The notes beneath the pieces are model-generated. The model ran no database searches and had not been told where the DNA came from. It saw only the letters and a program-made list of their open reading frames with translations. From the NCBI GenBank assembly GCA_012719815.1, contig JAAXZP010000100.1, positions 1 to 5,153 on the forward strand: DNA of 5,153 bases. Direction: 5' to 3'. The translations under genes were made by a program, and so were the position numbers. This DNA comes from Christensenellaceae bacterium. Its GTDB lineage: Bacteria; Bacillota; Clostridia; Christensenellales; SZUA-584. Of the stretch, positions 1 to 5,153 are shown piece after piece (position 1 is the first letter of the stretch; each line of letters begins with the position of its first letter).

Positions 1-121
1 AACAGCCAGGTTCCTTATTAACGCATTCTGAAAAAAACTGTTTCCTGTCTGCCGTAAAGAAAATAGACGTTTCACCAAACGCCTAAATAAGTGTAAAACA
101 AATTTCAATCCGCGCTCGAAT
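1..121. other. AT-rich non-coding stretch, probable leader of a gene beyond the left edge
   Basis: No open frame of useful length is present. Visible elements are a small hairpin, GGCGTTT/AAACGTC on the minus strand (67-83, with one G-T pair), an imperfect inverted repeat TGTAAAACAAATTTCA (92-107), and AAGGA on the minus strand close to the edge (about 11-15) that could be a ribosome binding site for a gene starting just outside. The last is a weak call because the start codon cannot be seen. Confidence 0.3.
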
Positions 122-153
122 TCGTATACGATTGCTATCATTCACTCGTATAC
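122..153. promoter_or_regulatory. Pair of GTATAC operator-like sites (GntR-type candidate)
   Basis: TCGTATAC occurs twice, at 122-129 and 146-153, with centres 24 bases apart. The first copy is part of the perfect palindrome TCGTATACGA (122-131). The B. subtilis gluconate repressor GntR binds a palindrome with the core CTTGTATACAAG, and uronate regulators such as UxuR/ExuR bind sites centred on GGTATACC, so a FadR-subfamily GntR regulator is the best guess. The sites lie beyond the terminator and so probably serve a leftward gene outside the window. No convincing -35/-10 pair was found around them. Confidence 0.5.
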
Positions 154-165
154 AGTAAATTCTTC

Positions 166-204
166 AAAAAAATTCAGTTCATTTGGCGGTGCCACATGAA
201 CTGA
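166..204 (-). terminator. Rho-independent terminator of the operon
   Basis: On the minus strand TCAGTTCAT and ATGAACTGA form a perfect 9-bp stem, continued after one G/A mismatch by TGGC/GCCA around an ACC loop (174-204). Seven T residues follow almost at once (172 down to 166). No comparable T-run follows on the plus strand, so it acts on leftward transcription only. Its place just after PHI marks the end of the transcription unit. Confidence 0.92.
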
Positions 205-266
205 CAAATGACAATAAAACAGGTAATTCTCGGGTTGGTTACTAGCAAGAGGTTAGGCTCTGCTTT

Positions 267-824
267 TTATTCCAGGTTTGCATGCCGCCGCCTCAAATTC
301 TCATCGGCATCCAGCTTTAACAGTTCGGCAATTCTCAGCACGAATGCATCCAGCAACAGCAGCATACTTTGCTCGAAACACGAGCCGCCCGGCTGAATAG
401 AAACAAAACCTGTATCCGCTTTGCTGGTCGGCGCGCTGATGCGTACCACCACATCCGCGATCCGGCCGATGCTGGAGTCAGGCATGATCGTGATCAGCGC
501 CAAATCCGCTCCAAACAATTTTGCGCGCTTGGCCGCAGCGACCAGGCTGTCGGTTTCACCTGAGCCGGATCCGATCAGCAGCAAATCGCCTTCCCGGATT
601 GCCGGCGTCACGATTTCCCCCATCACATACACCGTGAAGCCAAGATGCATGAGCCGCATGGCGAACGCTTTTATTGCAAGCGCGGACCGTCCCGCTGCTG
701 CGACGAACACGCGCTTTGCATTGATAATGCGGGAAATCAACGCCTCGCAGGTTTCCGGGTCCACGCCCGACAGCGTTGTTCTGAGTTCTTCCACGATCTT
801 TAAGCTATATTCACGCGCGTTCAC
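267..824 (-). CDS. hxlB: 6-phospho-3-hexuloisomerase (PHI)
   Basis: Isomerises D-arabino-3-hexulose 6-phosphate to fructose 6-phosphate, the second RuMP step, and works directly on the product of the preceding gene. It has 185 residues forming one SIS (sugar isomerase) domain, the same length as B. subtilis HxlB, which it resembles from end to end. Marks: VAAAGRSALAIKAFAMRLMH (41-60), MGEIVTPAI (68-76), the phosphate-binding IGSGSGET (84-91), ITIMPDSSIGRIAD (111-124), the IQPGGSCFEQ block (143-152) and the typical C-terminus HANLE. HxlB has GAGRSG where this protein has AAAGRSA, a small change in a conserved loop. The start is GTG, overlapping the end of HPS by 14 bases, with AGAGGAG six bases upstream. 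It is the last gene of the unit; the terminator hairpin begins about 60 bases after its stop. Confidence 0.95.
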   Translation of the reverse strand: MNAREYSLKIVEELRTTLSGVDPETCEALISRIINAKRVFVAAAGRSALAIKAFAMRLMHLGFTVYVMGEIVTPAIREGDLLLIGSGSGETDSLVAAAKRAKLFGADLALITIMPDSSIGRIADVVVRISAPTSKADTGFVSIQPGGSCFEQSMLLLLDAFVLRIAELLKLDADENLRRRHANLE

Positions 825-1464
825 TTGAAACTCCTCTTTGTCCGATGATCTCCTTCATCTGCCTGGCGACGCCGCGCATGTCCGGCTGGCCTGAAATTCC
901 CATCCCAACGATCACGATATCCGGCTGCTGTGCGGCAACATCGGGCAGCGTAGCCAGCTTAATGCCTCCGGCCACAGCAGTCCCGGTATTCTTCACCACG
1001 CTTTTGAGAAGTTTCAGGTCTTCCAGCGGGCTTCGGCCCGTGTGCTGGATGTCAAACGCCGTATGCACACAGAGGTAATTCAGCCCGTAAGTATCCAGCT
1101 CCATCGCACGCCTTTTTATATCGGGCACCGCGATCAGGTCTGCCATCACTTCCTTTTTATATTCACGCCCGGCCTTCACGACGTTCTGAATGGTGATATC
1201 CTCCGCAGCGGCCAGCACAGTCACGATATCCGCGCCGGCTTCGTAGGCCGTCCTGGCTTCCTCGTATCCCCCGTCCATGATTTTAAGGTCTGCCAGAACG
1301 CAGAGGCTCGGATACGCATCCTTGACAGCCTTCACAGCGTGCACGCCGTCCCGGATGATAAAGGGCGTACCGATCTCAACGATGTCCACCACGTCGTGCA
1401 GCCGCTTTAATATCTCCAGCGACTGTGGTATGTCATAGATGTCAAGGGCCAGCTGAAGTCTCAT
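811..1464 (-). CDS. hxlA: 3-hexulose-6-phosphate synthase (HPS)
   Basis: Catalyses reversible aldol addition of formaldehyde to D-ribulose 5-phosphate, giving D-arabino-3-hexulose 6-phosphate: the first step of the RuMP route. It is a single (beta/alpha)8 barrel of the orotidine-phosphate decarboxylase superfamily with 217 residues. Marks: LALD (5-8), VDIVEIGTP (26-34), ADLKIMDGG (58-66, with Asp59, Lys61 and Asp64), Asp109 in MADLI, VHTAFD (133-138), VAGGIK (164-169) and VIVGMGI (185-191, phosphate-binding region). It resembles B. subtilis HxlA along its length. The sister enzyme 3-keto-L-gulonate-6-phosphate decarboxylase (UlaD) has Glu at the Asp109 position and an Arg where this protein has Phe137, which favours HPS. 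The ATG at 1464 was chosen over an in-frame ATG at 1524 because it gives the family N-terminus (MRLQLALD) and has AAAGGA six bases upstream. The 3' end overlaps the PHI gene by 14 bases, and an 85-nt gap separates it from kdgK. The short tail GVSSERA extends past the barrel. Confidence 0.95.
   Translation of the reverse strand: MRLQLALDIYDIPQSLEILKRLHDVVDIVEIGTPFIIRDGVHAVKAVKDAYPSLCVLADLKIMDGGYEEARTAYEAGADIVTVLAAAEDITIQNVVKAGREYKKEVMADLIAVPDIKRRAMELDTYGLNYLCVHTAFDIQHTGRSPLEDLKLLKSVVKNTGTAVAGGIKLATLPDVAAQQPDIVIVGMGISGQPDMRGVARQMKEIIGQRGVSSERA
831..837 (-). promoter_or_regulatory. Ribosome binding site for PHI
   Basis: AGAGGAG lies inside the 3' end of the HPS gene, six bases before the GTG at 824. 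It is the strongest Shine-Dalgarno match in the window and decides this non-ATG start. With the 14-base overlap it suggests that ribosomes finishing HPS, or arriving independently, keep the two enzymes at matched levels. Confidence 0.8.
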
Positions 1465-1549
1465 GTTTATTCCTTTCTCTTGTATTGCCCTGCCGGATAC
1501 TGTATCAAGCGCGCGGCTATGCATACAGGGCTGCGCCTGCAGCGTTTTG
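1465..1549 (-). other. 85-nt kdgK-hxlA spacer with small inverted repeats
   Basis: This non-coding gap between the KDG kinase stop and the HPS start holds a 5-bp hairpin (GCTGC/GCAGC, 1530-1543, 4-nt loop), the 8-bp palindrome TATGCATA (1518-1525) and the inverted repeat GATAC/GTATC (1496-1506) with one base between the arms. No T-tract follows the hairpin, so it does not look like a terminator. A TTGATA hexamer is present, but any start point it would drive falls in or after the ribosome binding site, so I do not call a promoter. The spacer may affect how much HPS/PHI is made relative to the upstream genes. Confidence 0.4.
1471..1476 (-). promoter_or_regulatory. Ribosome binding site for HPS
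   Basis: AAAGGA sits six bases before the ATG at 1464. It supports this start over the in-frame ATG at 1524, which has no purine-rich site before it. Confidence 0.7.
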
Positions 1550-2578
1550 TTAGCGCTGTACCCGGCCGGAGCCGTCGCCCTTCATCAGTTTTTCAACTTC
1601 CGCGACGCTCACCCGGTTGTAGTCGCCGTTGATGGAGTGTTTAAGGCCGCTTGCCGCCACGGCGAACTCCAGCGCTTCCCGCGGTTCGGCGTAGGTATTG
1701 AGCCCGTAGATCAAACCGGCCGCAAAGCTGTCCCCGCCGCCTACGCGGTCTACGATATCCGTGATGCGGTATTTCTTCGATACATACATCGACTCCCGGC
1801 CAAACAGGCAGGCGGACCAGTCGTTATGGTCTGCCGACTTGGATTCCCGCATCGTAATCGCGATGTATTTCACTTGCGGGTATCGCGCCATCACCTGGCT
1901 TGCGATGCTCTCATAAGCCTCAACGCAAAGCTCGCCGCTCTCTACCGACACGTCGGCCGAGATTCCCAGCGACTTCTGGCAGTCTTCCTCGTTGGCAATG
2001 ATGACGTCTGCGTATCCTGTCAGTTCGCTCATCACTTCCTGCGCGGATTTGCCGTATTTCCACAGGTTTTTGCGGTAATTGAGGTCGCAGGAAACCGTCA
2101 TATTCAGTTTCTTTGCCGTTTTGACAGCTTCCAGGGCAAGCTCTGCTGCGCTGGCGCTGATCGCCGGCGTGATGCCCGTAATATGCAGCCAGCCGCAGCC
2201 CGCGAGCGCCTTTTCAAAGTTAATACTGCCCGGCGGCAAATCCGCAATCACGGAATGCTCGCGGTCGTAAATGACTTTGCTGGGCCGCTGGTTTGCGCCC
2301 GCCTCCAGGAAATAGATACCCATCCGGCCGCCTTTTACGAATATGATTCCCGACACGTCCACGCCAAAGCCGCGCAGTTCGCGCAGGCAGGCCTGTCCGA
2401 TATCGTTGTCCGGCAGCGCGGTGAGAAACCGGGCTTCCATCCCAAACTGCGCCAGAGATACCGCGACGTTGGCCTCCCCGCCGCCAAACGTTGCTTCCAG
2501 AATCCCTGTCTGAAACAGCCGGTTATGCCCCGGGCTTTTCAGCCGGAGCATAACCTCTCCAAAAGTTGCGATCTTCAT
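1550..2578 (-). CDS. kdgK: 2-dehydro-3-deoxygluconokinase (KDG kinase), PfkB family
   Basis: Ribokinase-like cytosolic kinase predicted to phosphorylate 2-keto-3-deoxygluconate to KDPG, the last step before aldol cleavage in uronate and sugar-acid breakdown. It has 342 residues, a usual length. PfkB marks: FGGGEANVAVSLAQFG at 31-46 and DRVGGGDSFAAG near 278-288, with catalytic base Asp283. Residues typical of KDG kinases are also present: GIYFLEAG (87-94, Tyr89), VIYDR (102-106), CDLNYRKNLW (164-173, Arg169), and the clostridial-type tail GDGSGRVQR. The frame stays open up to 2692, but the chosen ATG at 2578 gives the family N-terminus MKIATFGE and has GAGGA eight bases upstream (2587-2591), inside the end of the reductase gene. 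The gap to the reductase stop is one base. No KDPG aldolase gene is visible, so the pathway must be completed elsewhere. Another PfkB substrate, such as a different 2-keto-3-deoxy acid or a ketohexose, cannot be excluded. Confidence 0.9.
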   Translation of the reverse strand: MKIATFGEVMLRLKSPGHNRLFQTGILEATFGGGEANVAVSLAQFGMEARFLTALPDNDIGQACLRELRGFGVDVSGIIFVKGGRMGIYFLEAGANQRPSKVIYDREHSVIADLPPGSINFEKALAGCGWLHITGITPAISASAAELALEAVKTAKKLNMTVSCDLNYRKNLWKYGKSAQEVMSELTGYADVIIANEEDCQKSLGISADVSVESGELCVEAYESIASQVMARYPQVKYIAITMRESKSADHNDWSACLFGRESMYVSKKYRITDIVDRVGGGDSFAAGLIYGLNTYAEPREALEFAVAASGLKHSINGDYNRVSVAEVEKLMKGDGSGRVQR

Positions 2579-2579
2579 A

Positions 2580-3557
2580 TCACTTATCCTCAAACGGCGC
2601 GATGATCTCGTTAATCTTAGCCATTGTCTCGTCGGAGATATCCCAGTTGATGGCCGCCACGTTCCTGTCGAGCTGCTCGATGGACGACACACCGCCGATG
2701 ATGCATGTTACTTCTTCCTTCTGGCGCAGCCAGTTGATCGCCAGTTCGTTGATCGGCCTGCCGATTTCATTTGCGACCTCAAGCAGCTTCTCGTAGCAGG
2801 CGTAATACTCCTCGAATGCCGGGCCGGTCAGCTTGGGATTCGCGCTGCGGATGTCGCGCGAGGAGAACTTCTTCTCCCTGGTAAACCTGCCGGCCAGCAG
2901 CCCCTGGAACAGCGGGCTGTAAGGCAGAAACGCCTGGCCTTCCCTGCGCACCACGGGCAGCACGTCTTTCTCGGTTCGATACTCAAGAGGAATATTATGA
3001 TACGAGGTGGTGTTTCTCTCGAGCATGTTGTACAGCGACTGCTGCGCATTGATTTCAATCATCGACATAAACGTCTGCACATCCTGAGGCGAGAAGTTGG
3101 ACAGGCCTATGTACCTGATTTTCCCGGCGTCCTTGATGATGCGCAGCGCTTCCACCGTCTCTTCGATGGGCGTGTTATGATCCGGCCAGTGCAGCTGGTA
3201 GAGGTCGATATAGTCCGTCTGAAGCCGCTCCAGGCTCTCGTCGATTTCCCGCAGTATGTTCTTCTTCGACAGGTCGTTTCTGGTCTCATGTTTCTCGTTC
3301 CAGACAAGGCCGCATTTGGATGCGATCAGCACCTTATCGCGCTTTCCTTTGAGCGCTTTGCCCAGCACCTTTTCGGCATGGGTCCAGCCGTAAACCGGGG
3401 CCACGTCAAACAGATTGATGCCGCGGTCAATGGCCGCGTGGACGATATTCGTAGCGGCGTTATCGTCAGATGTGTCAAAATCCCCGCCGAAATTCCAGCA
3501 GCCGATGCCGATAACCGAGATGGGTTCTTTGATCATTTTCACTTTCTTGTATTGCAT
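2580..3557 (-). CDS. Aldo/keto reductase, IolS-like
   Basis: Cytosolic NAD(P)H-dependent TIM-barrel oxidoreductase that interconverts a carbonyl group and an alcohol on a small sugar or aldehyde. The protein has 325 residues, normal for the family. The catalytic tetrad is complete: Asp51 and Tyr56 in FDVAPVYG, Lys81 in ASKCG and His123 in QLHWPDH. Further family marks are GKIRYIGLSNFS (145-156 region), PYSPLFQGLLAGRF, and a C-terminal IIGGVSSIEQLDRN cofactor-binding stretch. The pattern (DTDYIDLYQLHWPD-like block, GLLAG, about 320 residues) is close to B. subtilis IolS (AKR11). The ATG at 3557 has AGAGAGG eight bases upstream (3566-3572); an alternative ATG seven codons in is less well placed. 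The stop codon is one base before the KDG kinase ATG, so the two are probably translationally coupled. In this setting it may reduce or oxidise the sugar that one of the kinases then uses; the substrate cannot be read from the sequence. Confidence 0.93.
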   Translation of the reverse strand: MQYKKVKMIKEPISVIGIGCWNFGGDFDTSDDNAATNIVHAAIDRGINLFDVAPVYGWTHAEKVLGKALKGKRDKVLIASKCGLVWNEKHETRNDLSKKNILREIDESLERLQTDYIDLYQLHWPDHNTPIEETVEALRIIKDAGKIRYIGLSNFSPQDVQTFMSMIEINAQQSLYNMLERNTTSYHNIPLEYRTEKDVLPVVRREGQAFLPYSPLFQGLLAGRFTREKKFSSRDIRSANPKLTGPAFEEYYACYEKLLEVANEIGRPINELAINWLRQKEEVTCIIGGVSSIEQLDRNVAAINWDISDETMAKINEIIAPFEDK

Positions 3558-3703
3558 TCCCTGAGCCTCTCTTTCTATAGAAGATTATCAACAATTCACA
3601 GAGCCCGTGCGTCAAGTCCCAAGGGTAACAGGCAGGTATGATTTATAATCCAGGCTGTCATACCCGCCTGCCAACGCCCCGTCACAACAGCAGGAGGAGG
3701 AAC
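3558..3703 (-). other. 146-nt gap between FGGY kinase and reductase, with imperfect hairpin
   Basis: This is the largest gap inside the operon and contains no gene. On the transcribed strand an imperfect hairpin can form at 3631-3672: GGTATGA pairs with TCATACC (7 bp) and GGCA with TGCC (4 bp), separated by a 4-nt bulge on one side, around a 16-nt loop. No T-run follows, so it is more likely an mRNA-processing or stabilising structure than a terminator. Immediately after the kinase stop the transcript is pyrimidine-rich (CCTCCTCCT). Nearer the reductase gene lie TTGACG and GATAAT, spaced too far apart (20 bases) for a good promoter. Confidence 0.4.
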
Positions 3704-5153
3704 TTATCTTGCCAGCTTTGCCAGGTCCGCATACACGTCCACCAGCGACGCATAGCACTTGTCGAATATCGGCATATACTTCGCATAGGCGGCCGCGTTC
3801 TCCGGGATGGGGTCGTCCTGCGCCACTATGCTGTTAAACTTCTCCACCTCAGAGAAGTCCTTCAGTTCTCCGGTCGCGACGCCGGCGCAAACCGCAGCCC
3901 CGATGGACGACGCTTCATCCAAATAATTGAGTGTGATAAGGCGGGTATTGAATACATCAGCCAATATGCGGCGCTGAATTTTACCCTTGGCCATGCCCCC
4001 GATGACGGTGATCTCATCGATATCGATATGGTTTCTGAAAACCTGAAGTATGATGTTAAGGTTATATGCGATGCCCTCTATCACACTCCTTAATATATCC
4101 GCGCGCTTGTGTTCCAGTTTGAGCCCGATGAACGCGCCTTTGGCTTCCGGGTTCCACCGCGGGCTTCTCTCGCCAAGCAGATAAGGCAGGAATATCAGCC
4201 CGTTGGAACCTATCGTAGACTGCGAAATTTCTTCGTTGATCAGGTCATATGGGGAAATCCCCTTCTGTTTCGCCTCCATCACTTCACTGGTGCAAATCTG
4301 GTTTTTCAGCCAGGCGAACGAAGCGCCGGCGCTTTGCATGGTGCCGCAGGGAGCCACAAACCCGGGCACGATATGCGCCCAATTGAACGTGCGGTACTGG
4401 TCGTCGTAAATCGGCTCTTTGGTTGTCGTCGCAATCCATGACGACGAGCCCAGGCAGTTGTACGTTTTGCCGAGTAAGACCGACCCAGCGCCGACCGACG
4501 CGCATACGCCGTCTCCGCCGCCCATCACCACCCTGGTTCCCGGATACAGGCCGCACTCCGCTGCAATGCTCTCGCTGATTTCGCCGGCTATGTGGGTGGA
4601 CGGAACGGCCTCAGGCAGCTTATCCATGTCGATGCCCGCCGCATCCAGTATCTTTTCCGACCATTTGAACGTGTTCAGGTCAAACGCGTTGGTGCCGGAC
4701 GCATCCGAATAGTCCGTGAGGAACCGGCCGGTCAGCCTGGTGACGATATAATCCTTGGGGTTGAGCATCTTATACGTCTTATTGTAGATGTCCGGCTCGT
4801 TGTCCCTCACCCACATCAGTTTCTCGATGGAATAGGAGGAACTGCATTTATGCCCTGTGGTGCGGTAGAAATCGTCTTTATCGATCTTGCTCAATATCTG
4901 GTCAGCCTGCTTCGTGGCGCGCATGTCCGCCCAGATGATCGCTTTGCGCAGCGCCTGGCCGTTGCGGTCGACGCACACGCAGCCCATCATCTGCCCGCTG
5001 AAGCAGATCGCGATGACATCCCGGGTATCGATATTTTTCGTCAGGAGCTTGTTGGTCTCGCAGACGGCGCGCCACCAGTCCTGAGGGTCCTGCTCGGCCC
5101 AGTTCGAGTTGAAATAATCCGTATTGTATTCGCAAATGGTCGAGCCGATATAC
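3704..5153 (-). CDS. FGGY-family carbohydrate kinase, xylulokinase-like (5' end outside window)
   Basis: ATP-dependent cytosolic kinase that phosphorylates a ketose or similar sugar; xylulokinase is the nearest family I recognise, but the substrate is not proven. The reading frame is open through the right edge, giving about 482 visible residues; roughly the first 25-30, including the N-terminal glycine-rich nucleotide loop, are missing. Visible marks, in visible-residue numbering: WAEQDPQDWW near residue 18, SGQMMG near 51, the first FGGY signature around SIEKLMWVRDN (108-118), TDYSDASGT (146-154), GGGDG with the presumed catalytic base Asp214, GERSPRWNP (327-335), the second FGGY signature from GAFIGL to SVIEG (339-359), and the C-terminal ATPase loop VIGGMAKG (383-390). 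The best internal ATG, at 4990, would cut off the WAEQDP region, so it is not the true start. E. coli XylB has QMHG where this protein has QMMG, which may mean a different substrate. It is the first visible gene of the operon; 146 nt separate it from the reductase gene. Confidence 0.93.
   Translation of the reverse strand, partial: YIGSTICEYNTDYFNSNWAEQDPQDWWRAVCETNKLLTKNIDTRDVIAICFSGQMMGCVCVDRNGQALRKAIIWADMRATKQADQILSKIDKDDFYRTTGHKCSSSYSIEKLMWVRDNEPDIYNKTYKMLNPKDYIVTRLTGRFLTDYSDASGTNAFDLNTFKWSEKILDAAGIDMDKLPEAVPSTHIAGEISESIAAECGLYPGTRVVMGGGDGVCASVGAGSVLLGKTYNCLGSSSWIATTTKEPIYDDQYRTFNWAHIVPGFVAPCGTMQSAGASFAWLKNQICTSEVMEAKQKGISPYDLINEEISQSTIGSNGLIFLPYLLGERSPRWNPEAKGAFIGLKLEHKRADILRSVIEGIAYNLNIILQVFRNHIDIDEITVIGGMAKGKIQRRILADVFNTRLITLNYLDEASSIGAAVCAGVATGELKDFSEVEKFNSIVAQDDPIPENAAAYAKYMPIFDKCYASLVDVYADLAKLAR

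Noticed and set aside
133..160. Extended -10-like TGCTATCAT or TTGCTA/TAAATT promoter on the plus strand
   Set aside because: Matches are partial and transcription would run into the hairpin and antisense to PHI with no gene to serve.
1465..1524. Longer HPS starting at the in-frame ATG at 1524 (20 extra residues)
   Set aside because: The extension has no ribosome site and does not match the family; the ATG at 1464 gives the normal HPS N-terminus and has a good Shine-Dalgarno site.
1463..2605. Long open frame on the plus strand (380 codons) opposite kdgK, and similar plus-strand frames at 2997-3641, 421-828 and 3638-4093
   Set aside because: They lie antisense to genes with full family motifs, show no recognisable protein family, and arise from the GC-rich codon pattern of the real genes.
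2579..2692. Longer KDG kinase starting at 2692 inside the reductase gene
   Set aside because: The 38 extra residues are rich in Ser, Arg and Thr with no family likeness, and the ATG at 2578 has its own ribosome site and the typical MKIATFGE start.
3584..3615. Internal promoter TTGACG / GATAAT upstream of the reductase
   Set aside because: The spacer is 20 bases and the hexamers cannot be aligned at 16-18 bases, so it is too weak to annotate.
3691..3709. AGGAGGAGG on the plus strand followed by TTG, resembling a ribosome site and start
   Set aside because: The downstream frame is antisense to the FGGY kinase and no protein family is visible; the GA-rich run is just the complement of the sequence after the kinase stop.

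Overview
The window holds five genes, all on the minus strand, so transcription runs from right to left. In that order they are an FGGY-family sugar kinase (5' end cut off by the right edge), an IolS-like aldo/keto reductase, a 2-keto-3-deoxygluconate (KDG) kinase of the PfkB family, 3-hexulose-6-phosphate synthase (HPS) and 6-phospho-3-hexuloisomerase (PHI). A strong rho-independent terminator about 60 bases past the last gene closes the unit. The genes are closely packed: a 1-nt gap between reductase and KDG kinase, an 85-nt gap before HPS, a 14-nt overlap between HPS and PHI, and one larger 146-nt gap after the FGGY kinase. They are probably one operon whose promoter lies beyond the right edge.

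The organism looks like a member of the Firmicutes (Clostridia-like), with moderate GC. The reasons are purine-rich Shine-Dalgarno sites before each complete gene (AGAGGAG, GAGGA, AAAGGA), HPS and PHI proteins that resemble Bacillus HxlA/HxlB along their whole length, and a KDG kinase of the clostridial type (C-terminus SGRVQR, DRVGGGD active-site loop). I cannot name a species.

How the genes may work together: HPS and PHI are the two key enzymes of the ribulose monophosphate (RuMP) route. HPS joins formaldehyde to D-ribulose 5-phosphate, and PHI turns the product into fructose 6-phosphate; the pair can also run backwards. Here they sit behind two sugar kinases and a carbonyl reductase, not beside an obvious formaldehyde-generating enzyme. 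One reading is a sugar or sugar-acid utilisation operon: the FGGY kinase makes a ketose phosphate that enters the pentose-phosphate pool (the HPS acceptor), the KDG kinase handles an acid branch, and HPS/PHI either captures formaldehyde released from the substrate or links pentose and hexose phosphates. This is inference; no transporter, aldolase or dehydratase lies in the window.

Left end (1-266): after the terminator comes an AT-rich non-coding stretch with two copies of TCGTATAC, one inside a perfect 10-bp palindrome. The GTATAC core resembles operators of the GntR/FadR-type regulators. It probably belongs to the control region of a next gene beyond the left edge. No tRNA, rRNA, CRISPR array, insertion sequence or other mobile element was seen.
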